The notes beneath the pieces are model-generated. The model was not told the origin of the DNA and did not search any database. It worked only from the letters and a program-made list of their open reading frames with translations. A DNA stretch of 64,000 nt from positions 1 to 64,000 of the forward strand of contig NBIV01000077.1 in assembly GCA_003194525.1 (NCBI GenBank). Direction: 5' to 3'. Origin of the DNA: Gracilariopsis chorda. Lineage: Eukaryota; Rhodophyta; Florideophyceae; Gracilariales; Gracilariaceae. This document shows, piece by piece, positions 1 through 10,414 of this stretch. Positions within the stretch are counted from its first letter, which is position 1. Every line of letters starts with the position of its first letter. The position numbers were made by a program, and so were the translations under genes.

Positions 1-387
1 GCGGGGAGTACAACCGCAAACGGCGGAAACAGAGAAGAAGGATGTTAGCAGGAAGCCCGCACAGGCGGGAGACGTACCGCAAACGCGGAAGGAATTCAAG
101 AGAAACCCCCGCGATCGCGGCAAGAGAAGGGCAGAACACCCGAGAACGTCGGTGACTGCTGACCCAGATCTGGGATTGTCTGATGAAGTCGCTCACGACA
201 CCGTCGAGAAGACGGACGGGAGCCGTGATAACGTAGCGCGCACCACGCGCCACGGAGAGTCGAGATTCACCAAGTCACCTGGACGCGCCAACAGAGCGCC
301 AAGTGTCACCCCCCGTAGGGAACCGCCTCCACAGGAGCTAGAACTCACAAGTGCAACGCGTGGCCCCGTCGCAAAACGGCCGCCCGT

Positions 388-1083
388 TTGAAATTGGAAA
401 TTCGGAAATTAACGGCCCGTCCCACGGCGACGTGGAGCTTGACAGTGAACCGCCCGTGCCAAACGGCCAACCGCCGCCACGGCCACGTGACCGTGCACCG
501 CACGCTGAGCGCGCGCGACGCGGAAGCTCCTCCGTCAACACGGAAACACCCCTCGAAGCCGAGGAAACTCGCAGTACGGGACGACTGGAAGCCCCAGGAG
601 AACCACTCTGAGGTGGAGGACCCGAAGAATCCGGACGTAGCACCAAGAGAGCGCACTACAACCGCCTCCAAGGCACTGTGGCCTGGCTCACGGAAACCAC
701 CTGGAGTACAGGACGCGCTACCGCCGAAGCGGGAGAAGACAGTCACAGCCGACTGCAGTCACAGCGGAACGGAGCCCTCCGCCGAGGAAGCCGCGTACCA
801 CCCATTAAAGCGGGAAGTACACGACAAAGAGTTTGTCATTGAGACCATCGTGAGCCATGGTTACGATTCCAATGGGGAATTGGTCTACCGAGTCCGTTGG
901 TACGGATACCCTCCAAACGAAGATATAACCGAACCGATCGAGCACCTTCCACGCTCGAAGGTCTTGCAATACCACCGCAGGACGCGGACTCCGATACCAG
1001 CTACGCTGGACAATGCCCCAAGTGGGTTGACCACCCAGACCTTCTGTGGAGTAACACCCACATTATTGAGCGCAACCCGCTAA
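388..1083 (+). pseudogene. Chromodomain-bearing C-terminus of retroelement integrase (partial)
   Basis: The open frame of about 230 codons begins at TTG, so it is a fragment and not a gene with a start. Residues 1-140 are a basic Pro/Arg-rich linker. Residues about 148-200 fit a chromodomain: FVIETIVSHG, then YRVRWYGYP, then an EPIEHLPRSKVLQYH-like helix, matching the order of the chromo fold (V-x-I ... Y-x-V-x-W-x-G-Y ... E-P-x-x-n-L). In chromoviruses this domain targets integration to marked chromatin. No integrase catalytic core lies upstream within the window and that frame has stops near 46 and 160, so the element is incomplete or decayed here. A host chromodomain gene is less likely because of the PPT and LTR-like sequence downstream. 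Confidence 0.55.
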
Positions 1084-1226
1084 TTGCGGAGAAACATACC
1101 GCTTATTGCGGAAAGCCCGCCCCGTGGCGGAGTGAAGAAGAAGAAGGAAGGAAGAGAAGAAGAAGCATGCCAAGCCGGCGGCTGCCGGAGAAGTTCACCA
1201 CCTATTCACAGGTGGCACCCACTCTA

Positions 1227-3184
1227 TCATGGACTACCACACGAGTCTAAACCCCATGTTAGGGAAAGATTTCCTCCCATCCCGGAGAAGTACCCATCAG
1301 AGTTACCACCGCCACCTCCTCCCCGAAAGTATTCGGAGGCGAGCGCTTGCAACTGCGCAAGGGTGGTTACCGTATCTGGTACGGGTACACCAACTCCAGC
1401 GAGGAATTGGCGGACTACTGCAACTTGCGGATTGGTGCTACTGTTGTTCGCACCCCCCCCCGCCACCGGGGAAGGAGGAGCCACTGGAGCATCGCCCCCA
1501 CACGAGGGAATGTCACCAGCACCACTGGATGCCCCGACATTGTCGGTGATGTCGATCTCCTCGACCACGCCGTCGCCATCCGACATCGGTGACCCCGCTT
1601 GAGCGGTTTCCTCATATTCCTCGCCACCCTCGTCTTCCTCGACGAACACGAAGCCCCTTGGATGATCATCGGGGATAATCCGTTCCGCACGGCGCCGCTC
1701 AGCCGCTTCGCTAGCGGATATCTGCTCTCATTGCCACGGGTCGAAGTATACGAAATCGCCCGCAGCGACATTCCGTCCAGGAGACTTATCCCACCGACGG
1801 CGGATCCCTTCCGACGCTTGAGTTGCCAATACAGTGTCCCAATCGACCTGGTCGATCACGTCCACCAACCCAGTGGCTTCTCGCGCATTACGCACGGAAC
1901 CGAGTACCTCGGAGAGATCCAAACCGCAAATGGAATGGCGGAGCAACTCTGGAATGAACCAGGCCCGGTACTTGTCGTACACCTCCCACAGGAGGAAGGC
2001 TGCAACCCGGACGGTCCACTCCGTCGCTAGGAGACTCCAGAGACCACGAGGCGGATTGTGCAAGAACCGTGAGTACGCGTACGTGAGACACGGAGGCAAC
2101 TCAACGTTGCACCCTCGAGGGACTTCCACCGCAGGCCAGAAAGTAGGCAGCGGAACGTATCGATTCTAGGCCCTCGACGAGAGGCGTTCGATCTCGATGT
2201 GCTGGTATGGTACCAGGAGCCCCCGACGGGAACGTTGCTTCCGCTCAAAGCGGACCATCTCGAAGAACTCACCGCATGAACTCTTGCGGAGGTACCGGAA
2301 CTCAGCCCGGAGAATCGGTCGTGTCCAGAGAACCAGGTCCTGGTTCTCTGGACACTTCCAGAGTACTGGTCCAACTCTGGTATCACCCCGTATAAGCGGT
2401 CTCCATAGGAGGCTTCTCCGTAAGTACGGTAATACGCGACGTCGAACCCATAACTCGACGGAACGGGCACTTCGTTTGCCAACCGATGGTATCGGCGATA
2501 GCCCAATCGGGCCATCTCACTTCTCGCCCGATGTTCGGTTTCGTTTGACGCCCACCACAGTAGTGGCGTGGAGAGCGCAACGTGCGCCAACCAGTCCCAC
2601 GACCGGATAACGCTCACCGGTAGCCTACCGGGTAGGATTCCGTCCACCGCATACGAATCGATGAGCGGAGTGTTCCGAACAGCCTCGGGATCGAACCAAG
2701 GAGCCCGAGGGAACCACTCGGAATGCCTCGCCGGAGTCCGGATGCGCAAGGCGCCATACGTTGGCCACCCACTAGAAGCGGCAGACATCGACGCGCCGGG
2801 CGCGTCGCTCCAATCGCGGAGGAACGATTGGTTTGGTTGACCCGCGCCTGCGGGGATGTCGTCACTCGGAGCCACCGATGGTGGAGCCGTCGCGAGCGGA
2901 GGTGGCAAGGGAGCCAAAAGAAACCGTGGCTGCACGGGAACATATACCCGAGCAGTCGGAGTGCGCCTCGGATACCGCGGGATTCGCGGAGAGGAAGGAC
3001 CCGATGATGGGTTGGCTGGTGGTTGGTTGGAGCTCCTCGCAGCTGTCGTTGGATGGCGTGGAAAAGGATGGTAAGGAACAAGCGCGAGTTCGCGTTGGCT
3101 CTCCGATGAGTCGGTTGCATCGCTCGAGTCCTCTCGGTTATTTATGATCTTGGGATGGAAGTCGCCGAAGTTGTTCCAGTGTTT
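1227..3184 (-). pseudogene. Decayed antisense open frame between chromodomain and PPT
   Basis: Reading down the - strand, one frame is open from 3184 to 2027 (about 385 codons without a stop). At a 35-bp palindrome (2321-2355) protein-like sequence moves to a second frame, which continues to 1227 with an in-frame TAG at 2166-2168 and a TGA at 1728-1730. The product would be about 650 residues: a Ser/Asp-rich then Pro-rich N-terminal part, a Trp/Tyr-rich middle (WFPRAPWFDPEA, RSWDWLAHVAL, LLWWASNETEH), a second half with LLWEVYDKYRAWF, and an acidic, Gly/Ala-rich tail. I recognise no family. Its place, antisense between integrase and 3' LTR, resembles the additional antisense ORFs known in some plant gypsy elements. 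Alternatively it is an unrelated captured gene. No early ATG; the first Met is near 2790. Confidence 0.4.
2321..2355. repeat. 35-bp perfect palindrome (17-bp arms, 1-nt centre)
   Basis: The arms GTGTCCAGAGAACCAGG and its exact reverse complement flank a single T. It lies exactly where the antisense open frame changes register, so it probably arose as a small inverted duplication that broke that frame. Confidence 0.9.
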
Positions 3185-3191
3185 TCACCTC

Positions 3192-3203
3192 AGGAGGGGG
3201 AGA
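3192..3203 (+). promoter_or_regulatory. Candidate polypurine tract of the Ty3-like element
   Basis: Twelve purines (AGGAGGGGGAGA) lie immediately 5' of TGTGG. This is the expected primer for plus-strand synthesis next to a 3' LTR in the + orientation. Confidence 0.5.
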
Positions 3204-3930
3204 TGTGGTGCCATAGCCTCCGGAGGTAGAGGGAATCAAATCGCTCTTCATATAAGATGCGTGGTTAGCCGTTGGGATACGGAATACATGAGGTGTATTG
3301 GGCTAACCCATTATATGGGAGATGCCCCTATGAAGGGGGTACTTGTGGGTAACACGTGTAGTGCACACCGCCTGAGTGGACGGCTCATGCCAAGTGAGCC
3401 ACCACGCACACGTGGATGTCAGGCCCGGTGCACCCGGGGTAATTAGTTATTTTTAGTTAGTAATCCACACTACAGTGGCCGTACTTAGGTGGCGGCACTC
3501 GCCGCCGACCCTACGGAAGAAAACCTCAACAAGGGTTTTGGCTCTGACTTTGACCGTTGGTATACGGCTACGACCCCAACCTAGGGGAGTGCTGCTACCG
3601 ATCCGGCTCCGTCACCCCCCTTGCACATCAAGGAGTGATACCACCATTACTTACGGACTACTTTCTGTTTTCTTTTGTTGTTTCTTCTTCTGTTTACCGT
3701 CATACGGACTGTTTCTACTCCGCCCTGTATCAGGTTTGGCCCCGACGTCTCAGGATATTTATTGCTCGTCACGAGTCTGCGCCGGCCGTGCGGCTCGTTC
3801 CCCACCCCTCATTTCTTTGTCCTAGAGGATACCGTTGTACAGATCGTTCCCTCATTCGTGGGTGTTCCACTCGCCGCGCCGCAGCATACAGCGGACTCCA
3901 CCAGACCACCGGCAACACCGAGTTGCACAC
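3204..3930 (+). repeat. Candidate 3' LTR of the Ty3-like element
   Basis: The stretch starts with TG directly after the polypurine tract, contains no long coding frame on +, and runs to somewhere near 3925-3960, where a transposase fragment begins. The matching 5' LTR is outside the window, so neither the end nor the target-site duplication can be fixed. Confidence 0.35.
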
Positions 3931-3949
3931 TGATCGACTGTCCGTCGAG

Positions 3950-4650
3950 CGCTAGATCCGATTCTCCCCACACCTCCGTGCGCTGTGCGAGAAGTGACCG
4001 TTCGGCCCTACATCCGACTCGTGTCGGTCACGTTCGGAGGGCTCTACCTCTGAGCCGCCCTCACCAAGGGAGCAAGGCTCGGACACCTTGGGTGACTTTG
4101 CCGCTGTCGCGGGATCCTTTCCGCGTGTGGTATTGCACCACATGCAGAGCAGATAATAACGGCGGTGATGTGCTTGTCGACTCCCTGAACTTTGAATGCA
4201 ACTTTGCAACCGCCATGCTTGGATGCCGCAGAACCATAGGCCTTCGTTGCTTTCCCCCACGTAGCATCCACCGCAGTTTCGTACATGTTCCAAATACTTT
4301 TTGGATCCTGAAGAAGTCCGTGGTTTTGCTTCCCGAGATTCTCTACAACTTCAAAGAACGTTTTGATGTGTTCATAGTTTTCACCTTTGATCTTGGCGTT
4401 ATCCTTGGGATAGTGTGTTTTTGTACGAGAGTTACCTGTGTAGAGCACGAAACGATCGAACAGCATCGTTGGAGGGCAGTCCATGTTTCGACCCTTTACG
4501 CCCATCGGATGCATAACGTCCCATAATGTACCGGAGAGCTTCATTGTCTACGGCAAACCCCAGTTCGGCTGCTTCTAACATGCGAGATACAATCAGTTTT
4601 TCTTCATCTGCGGACAGAATGGTGTGCCCGCCAGCCATTGAAGGTGGCAA
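3950..4650 (-). pseudogene. Truncated pogo/Jerky-like DDE transposase
   Basis: Two overlapping - frames (4650-4432, then 4544-4044) together match the first half of the pogo-like transposase at 54982-56841. Shared landmarks are the ADEEKLIV/MEQKLIV helix, RYASDGRK versus QIASDGRK, a LPS-x-x-AVRS segment, and IWNMYETAVDATWGKA versus IWNLDETAINAAYGK. A frameshift lies near 4435. The first catalytic Asp of the DDE triad (LDET) reads as MYET, so the copy is catalytically dead as well as truncated; the rest of the catalytic domain is missing. No terminal inverted repeats were found at its edges. Confidence 0.7.
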
Positions 4651-4689
4651 AACGGAGATGTGAGGTGCGATTTGTTCATGTTTCTTGGT

Positions 4690-6259
4690 TTGTAGAAGGT
4701 GTTTCAGGGTGTATAATAGGCTTTTGCTGAGGGATGTGTGCTTGCTGTTGTTACGAATAGAGTAATTACGTTACGTTTAATATCTTTCTTTCAGCATTGC
4801 TACTGCAAGTCCTTTCATTCTCTGTCTTTCTTGAGCAGAAGCGTATCGGCGTTTGTGTCGCAGTGCCTGACGACGCATTCAAAGAGCCATTTGATCAACG
4901 TCGGGCGGTTAGCGCCCTCAAAAGCTTGAGTGGTGAGCATTTCGTTGCTCGCAAGCCTGGGGTTTGTTGTAAAATGATGTCACAGTACACCACTATTTGT
5001 TGGCTTTGAGCGCGTCTTGTTTGAAAGTGACGCGTTTTTCAATTCAGTCTCTTTGTCTCATTAATCCAAAACGAATGAGCTCTATGGATCTGGGAACGAA
5101 CATTGTGAGCCGATGCTACGGGCTGAAGAAGCTCACTTTCCAATATCAACCCTTTTCCAAATCGAGCCTTTTAGAAAGGGTACCGTATGCAGTGACTGAC
5201 CCAGTATGACTTCAAGTCTATTACCAGACAAAGTGACATAGATATTGGCAATTGAAGGACCGAGAATGTATTTTTTATTGGCAATTACGGGAGGTGGACG
5301 ACGAAGAAATCGTAAGTCGTGACGTCTTCGCTGCATTGCTGTTGAGACCGCCTTTTTGTAACCCTCCCACCCACGTCTCGTTGGAACTCTTCAGTCAACA
5401 GTTTCTTTGTGAATACTCTTCACAAATACACAAAAACACTCTTTGTGGAGTGCTGCCACCTCTGCCAGCAATCACTGACCCGAAAGATTTCAAACTACAG
5501 TTTGAATGTCCTGGCCACTGGAAAGTGGCGACACAATAAGAAAATATATACGGCGAGACTGCTCTTATAAGCAAAAGCCAGCGCTTAACTCGAAAGGGCA
5601 GTAGCGCTCTTTCGCTGGAGTAAGCAATTAGCTGAACGTACAACTGCGTTGCAATGATCATCTTTGCTGATAAACGTGTGTACGTGTCTTATATTGCCAA
5701 TATCACATCATTGCTCAACTATCTCAACAGTCAATCCTCCGTTCTTCGTCACGGACTTGTTGTGAGAACACGTACAAGTCCGTCACTGGGAGAGAAGGAA
5801 TGACGTACAACATCTGAACGCCACGTCCGCCACTGACATACTTTAGTATCCCAATGGACGCGTAGTATCGCTATTTAAGTAAAGTCTCATTCCCCAGGGG
5901 ACCAATACAGTCCCCCGGCAGATTCCTGTGCCGAATACCGTTGCTTGTGAGAGAGGCCCCCTCCACTGCGCAAACATGAACTTCTCACATATATCAGAAG
6001 CCCATGCGACACTTGTACGTGTTCTCACAGCCGTACGACCACCGGCCCCACGTGTGACGCGTGATGCAGAGGCGTCGCTCGCGTAAGTCAAAAACTGTCA
6101 CTCCGCACTTTTCAAATTCAAAACCGCAGCGCCCCGAGGCGAGCCGCCCACGCCAGCAGTTCAAACTGCACCACCCCCCCCCCCCCCCCCGCCCCGGCGC
6201 GCACGCCGCGTGCGGCGCTTGAAAGCCGCTCGTCCACAACGCCGGCGCCGCCTCCCGCA
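4690..6259. other. Gene-free interval upstream of the ASH-like gene
   Basis: About 1.6 kb without a supported gene. It contains two 10-bp arms (5751-5760, 5774-5783), a 19-bp inverted repeat pair (5761-5779, 6011-6029) and a C-rich run ending near 6190, about 70 bp before the next start codon. The last few hundred bases presumably include the promoter and 5' UTR of that gene. Confidence 0.5.
5761..6029. repeat. 19-bp perfect inverted repeats spaced 231 bp apart
   Basis: TGTGAGAACACGTACAAGT at 5761-5779 recurs as its exact reverse complement at 6011-6029. The enclosed segment has no coding frame. A small MITE-like element is possible, though no target-site duplication is evident. Confidence 0.7.
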
Positions 6260-9200
6260 ATGTCCGCCCCTCAACAGCAACAGCAACAGCGCCTTCACTT
6301 CGACGCCGCCGCAGTCCCCTCTCTCAACCATGCCATGGACGCCCTGCGAGAAGCCGCTCTAACTCCCGCCCGTCCTTCCCCTTCCGACTCGCTCTTATGC
6401 ACGCCTTCCACCATCACCACCCCCGCCCAACTGTACCCCACTCACCGCCCCTTCGTATCCCCCCAGCCGCGCTCTTCCCCCCATTCGTCCATCGCTCACA
6501 TTTTCCGCAACAATTCTGCATCCGCCAACGCTCAACTGCTCGTTAAACCTTCACATTTGAAGCCGCCGTTGCCCTCCCCCGCTCGCACGCCTAGTACCAA
6601 TGCAAACAGCACCGTAGTTGCTACACCGTCTCCGGCTTCCGCCCTGCGTTTGAGGAATGCTCACCCGAACACTCTGTACACCCCCTCTCCCTCCCCTAAT
6701 TCAGAAGCGTTTGTATCACCTTCAGTCAACAACCAGATTCCAGCTACTTTCTCGGCTGTCAAGACCCCCGGCGCAAACCCCATAATCACACACGAAGAAG
6801 ACTCCCCATCCGCCAGCGTCAAGAAACAAATCGCCACAAGCCAGGATCCGCAAGTATTAGCCTCCTTCTTCAAGTTAAGAAGCGCCAAGTTCTTATCCCC
6901 GCTCGGGAAAAACCACCCCAAGAAAAGCCACAGAAATCTCGCTCACGTCGATGTCAACGCCAATCCTCTCGCGTGTACCGACCAACAAGCCGCCTCAATT
7001 CCTACCGCCGTGCAGCCTGATACTGTGCTTAACGTACCTTTCAGCATGTCGTTTGGATTTGAGGAAACTCTTGACATCCAATTGGGATGTAGGGCGAGTC
7101 GTGTTCCCCTGCCCTATGCCATAAACGTCTTCACTTATGACCTTCATGGTTCGATCAAACCTTGTACCGCACGATTAGAGCGCGATCCCGATCATCATCC
7201 TACTACCCTAGTCGACTTTATTTCTTGTGACGTCTTGTTTGCTCCCGCGTATGACCATGACAATGAACATGACCATGATGAGCTCAACTCCCAATCCGAA
7301 AACGTCGTGGAGGAAGCTTGTCTCATCTTCTGGGCTGCGCCTGACGCTCATTTGGACAAAGGCCACGACACTTTTGTTCTCACTGTTACCGATTACAATG
7401 GCCAGGAGTATGAGACCAAGGTCGACATTCACGTCACCAAAACCGAGCCCTTAATAGCCGTTCACACCGATGACGAACCCGCTGACATATCCCGTACTGA
7501 GACCACCATCGAATTCTTGCCCCATCAATCTTCTTTGGAGAAGAGTGTTACCGTGTGGAATAAGACAGCTGGAGAAGCACCGCTTTTGCTCAACGTCGTC
7601 ATGCAAGATTGTGCCGCGGGTGCCTTCTCAATACGACAACACCCCGACGAAGAAACTCTTTGCATCCCCATGTACATCCCCGCGGGAGAGTCTTGTTCCT
7701 TTTCAGCACGGTTTAACCTCACGCCTGACATTCAGGGGGAACACGAGTGTTATGGCATTGGCCTGGTCAAATTTGCCACCATCTTGCCATCATCAGTGAG
7801 TCCAGAAGATGACGCTGAATTGTACCATTCTTATGATCACGTACTCAATTTTGTAGGATACTCTACTGTTACAGAGAATCCGGACCAACTCAAAGAGCAG
7901 TTCTCGCCGCCGGACCATGACGACCTCCAGGAGCATCAATTCTGTCACCCCGAGGCTCATTTGCATCCCGCTCAGAGTTGTCCTTTGGAGGATGTTGCTA
8001 CGTACTTTCCATCAGATGCCAGTCAACCCAACTCAGCAGATCGTTCCATTCTTGATTCTGTGAGGGATTGTATTAGAAAAGGTACCGAGTTGAAGATGCC
8101 ACAGCTCGTTCCACGCGATAACGTTCACGAGAAAGAAGCTTGCGTACGAGCTGAACCGTTGCCCATACTTGTGTCTCCTGATGCTGTTGAACCGCTTCCG
8201 GAGGGTGTATCTGAACAACCTGCGGAGTACTGCCGCATGTTTTTGCATCAAGCTCCGAAATGGACTGCCGGTCAAGACCTTCCTAACAACCAAGTCACTC
8301 GCGTTACAAGATACGACAAGCAGAGACCGGAAGGAAAGGCAAGCAGCAAGAAACTCGAGGATAATCAAGACGGACGGCACAAACCACCACCCATAGAAAA
8401 CTTGAAGATTTCCGAAAACGGCACAGAAAAGCAGACACCCTCCGAAGCGAAGGTTGTGCGAAAGGACCCTTCTACTGAGGAACAAAATGAAGGTCCCAGT
8501 AGTTCAGAAACGCGTGTTGATGGACAACTTGAAGAAGATAGATTACATGCTACTGCTGTACAAGCAAAAACATCACCTGCTGTCAGTGCAGACGAATCAC
8601 AGCCCACCCTGCAACCCCAGCCCAGAAATGCTCTCGAATCCGAAACAATGCCTCACACGAATACGCAAACAGAAGAAGAAGTACACGGAAAACGCATTTC
8701 TCATGCAAATTCTCCCGACACGCACCACCCTGCTAACGAAGGACACGTAGTTAAGAATGGCTCTAGAATCGACAGAATTCCTCCACTTGAACGAACAAAG
8801 CTGCCAGACCGGTTGTGTGTGAAGAATCGTGTCTCTACTGCTCCAAGGAAGAAAGCTCCCTCGTTATCAGCAACATCAGTGGGAACTGAAAGAACAGTCA
8901 AATTCCAGAGGCGGTCTGCCACTGCCTTTGAAAACGAGGCTCGAGAAGCTGAAGAGGTGAAAAGTCCAGAAGAAGATGCAGTTGGGCTTTCTCATCACAG
9001 CTTCGGTACCACGCAGAGTGCAGGGAATCGGCTACCTTATGTGCTCAAAAGGCTTGTCAAGAATCGAAAGCCGAAGATCAAGATGCCTCGCAGCGTTCGG
9101 GAGAATGGCGTGCGAATTCTTTCAAATTGTGGTTCAGCTATACTTCCGCTGTTCAACGCTACATCTTCCCCCGTAACCGTGACTTTTGAGCTTAAGAGGT

Positions 9201-10414
9201 ACCCAGGCTCCGAAACAGCTGCAATCGTAAGTCAAAGCATGCTTGTTCTTGAACCCCAGCAGAGGACCAAGGTTGTGATAACACGGTTGTCTGCAAAGCA
9301 AGGCCATCTGAGGATTATCATAGCTTCCTATCTCCGTGGGGCTGTGAAGTTATCAACAGTTTATCATGTACCTCTTTATCTTGAGGCTTGCCGCAATCGC
9401 CTCCCTGCTGCGACAGGCTTCGCTGTGGATAGACCAACGATAACTTTCTATAACTCCAACTCACGGTATCAAACATGTAGCTTAAGAGTTCTTAACGGAA
9501 CGTATGGGAGTGTCCCGTTCAAAGTTTGGATCGGGGGAGGGAAGAATGCAGACAATGATAATGGAACAGTATTTCAGATCATCTCGCCGACTGAAGGTAC
9601 TGTGGAGGGGCGAAAGTGTGTTACAGTTGAAGTACGATTTAACTCGAGTCACCCCGTGCAGTACTACCGACGAATGTTGTACATATCGATGGCTAACAAT
9701 ACGGACAAGATACCCATTTTCGCCTACACCGGAAGCTCATCGGTACGCCTCTCTGTATTGGACGGGGGTATATTCCGGGCGGAAAACTTGGGAACGCGGA
9801 GCGGCTTTGTTGTGCTCTCTGGTCCGGAAGTGCATTCTGAAGACAACGTAACAGAAAAGATTGTATTGAAACCAAATGAGAAGAGAGACCTTGTCTCTCC
9901 CTATGGGTCTGGGACTATTATGTACACTGGAGATGAAATCGCTCGGTCGAGGTTTTGCCGTGCTGTTCGACTCTCCCAGGATGCCAGAAACGAAGTTGAC
10001 GATGAAATGGTTCTATTCTTGGGTGGTTTCAATGGCGAAGAGAATGCGAGGACAACAGAAGGTCTACACTGGCCGCGAGATACAAGACATTCGCTGCACT
10101 ATGCCGGACGTTTGCTTGGCAACTGTATCCGTCGGTACCGATACGATCCAGAGCAAGGTCACATCATCACGGATAGACGCAGCACGGATGATTCTGGCTG
10201 GCAAGCATCAATTGATGCGAATGGATATGTGCATATTGAGAACTATGATAGTGAAAACAAGCTGAAGTTCTCATGCAAAGGAGCGGAACCTACAGTTGGG
10301 GTGATTCCTCCTTTGGGCGATGCTAAACTGGCTGCGTTTGTAGAACAGGTTCAGATCTTTGCTCGAGGTACAAGTGTCGAATTGTACAACCAACCAAGAG
10401 GCGAATATGTATAG
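6260..10414 (+). CDS. Large protein with ASH/CEP192-like beta-sandwich regions
   Basis: A single open frame of 1384 codons starts at an ATG in good context (GCAATGTCC) with no intron needed. Residues 1-160 are low complexity, with a Q run at 5-10 and then Pro/Ser-rich. Residues about 255-540 and 935-1230 look like strings of immunoglobulin-like beta-sandwiches of the ASPM-SPD-2-Hydin/MSP type: repeated V-x-V-x-N patterns (SVTVWNKTAG, RILSNCGSAILPLFN, CSLRVLNGT), each followed by strand-rich segments ending in a F-x-P or V-x-V-x-F motif. About 540-930 is a charged, disordered linker. CEP192/SPD-2 organises microtubules at spindle poles, and Hydin-type proteins sit on axonemes. Red algae lack flagella, so a spindle-pole role is the more plausible inference. 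No close orthologue is certain; a generic ASH scaffold remains possible. Confidence 0.55.
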   Translation: MSAPQQQQQQRLHFDAAAVPSLNHAMDALREAALTPARPSPSDSLLCTPSTITTPAQLYPTHRPFVSPQPRSSPHSSIAHIFRNNSASANAQLLVKPSHLKPPLPSPARTPSTNANSTVVATPSPASALRLRNAHPNTLYTPSPSPNSEAFVSPSVNNQIPATFSAVKTPGANPIITHEEDSPSASVKKQIATSQDPQVLASFFKLRSAKFLSPLGKNHPKKSHRNLAHVDVNANPLACTDQQAASIPTAVQPDTVLNVPFSMSFGFEETLDIQLGCRASRVPLPYAINVFTYDLHGSIKPCTARLERDPDHHPTTLVDFISCDVLFAPAYDHDNEHDHDELNSQSENVVEEACLIFWAAPDAHLDKGHDTFVLTVTDYNGQEYETKVDIHVTKTEPLIAVHTDDEPADISRTETTIEFLPHQSSLEKSVTVWNKTAGEAPLLLNVVMQDCAAGAFSIRQHPDEETLCIPMYIPAGESCSFSARFNLTPDIQGEHECYGIGLVKFATILPSSVSPEDDAELYHSYDHVLNFVGYSTVTENPDQLKEQFSPPDHDDLQEHQFCHPEAHLHPAQSCPLEDVATYFPSDASQPNSADRSILDSVRDCIRKGTELKMPQLVPRDNVHEKEACVRAEPLPILVSPDAVEPLPEGVSEQPAEYCRMFLHQAPKWTAGQDLPNNQVTRVTRYDKQRPEGKASSKKLEDNQDGRHKPPPIENLKISENGTEKQTPSEAKVVRKDPSTEEQNEGPSSSETRVDGQLEEDRLHATAVQAKTSPAVSADESQPTLQPQPRNALESETMPHTNTQTEEEVHGKRISHANSPDTHHPANEGHVVKNGSRIDRIPPLERTKLPDRLCVKNRVSTAPRKKAPSLSATSVGTERTVKFQRRSATAFENEAREAEEVKSPEEDAVGLSHHSFGTTQSAGNRLPYVLKRLVKNRKPKIKMPRSVRENGVRILSNCGSAILPLFNATSSPVTVTFELKRYPGSETAAIVSQSMLVLEPQQRTKVVITRLSAKQGHLRIIIASYLRGAVKLSTVYHVPLYLEACRNRLPAATGFAVDRPTITFYNSNSRYQTCSLRVLNGTYGSVPFKVWIGGGKNADNDNGTVFQIISPTEGTVEGRKCVTVEVRFNSSHPVQYYRRMLYISMANNTDKIPIFAYTGSSSVRLSVLDGGIFRAENLGTRSGFVVLSGPEVHSEDNVTEKIVLKPNEKRDLVSPYGSGTIMYTGDEIARSRFCRAVRLSQDARNEVDDEMVLFLGGFNGEENARTTEGLHWPRDTRHSLHYAGRLLGNCIRRYRYDPEQGHIITDRRSTDDSGWQASIDANGYVHIENYDSENKLKFSCKGAEPTVGVIPPLGDAKLAAFVEQVQIFARGTSVELYNQPRGEYV

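Larger units (their letters stand above)
1..3930 (+). mobile_element. 3' part of a Ty3/gypsy (chromovirus-like) LTR retroelement
   Basis: The window opens inside a retroelement. In + order there is an Arg/Pro-rich region, a chromodomain (about 830-1000), about 2 kb whose best reading frames lie on the - strand, a 12-nt polypurine tract ending at 3203 and a candidate LTR starting TGTGG at 3204. Chromodomains at the C-terminus of integrase followed by a PPT and 3' LTR are typical of chromoviruses; the order is seen, the assignment is inferred. Gag, protease, RT and the integrase core would lie left of the window. The first 390 bases are purine-rich and repeat GCGGAA/CGCGG-like words; no further domain was recognised there. 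The right end near 3930 is uncertain. Confidence 0.55.

Noticed and set aside
3675-4526. 283-codon + frame
   Set aside because: It lies over the LTR-like region and the - strand transposase fragment, starts at a non-ATG codon and has no domain; it is the shadow of the antisense coding sequence.
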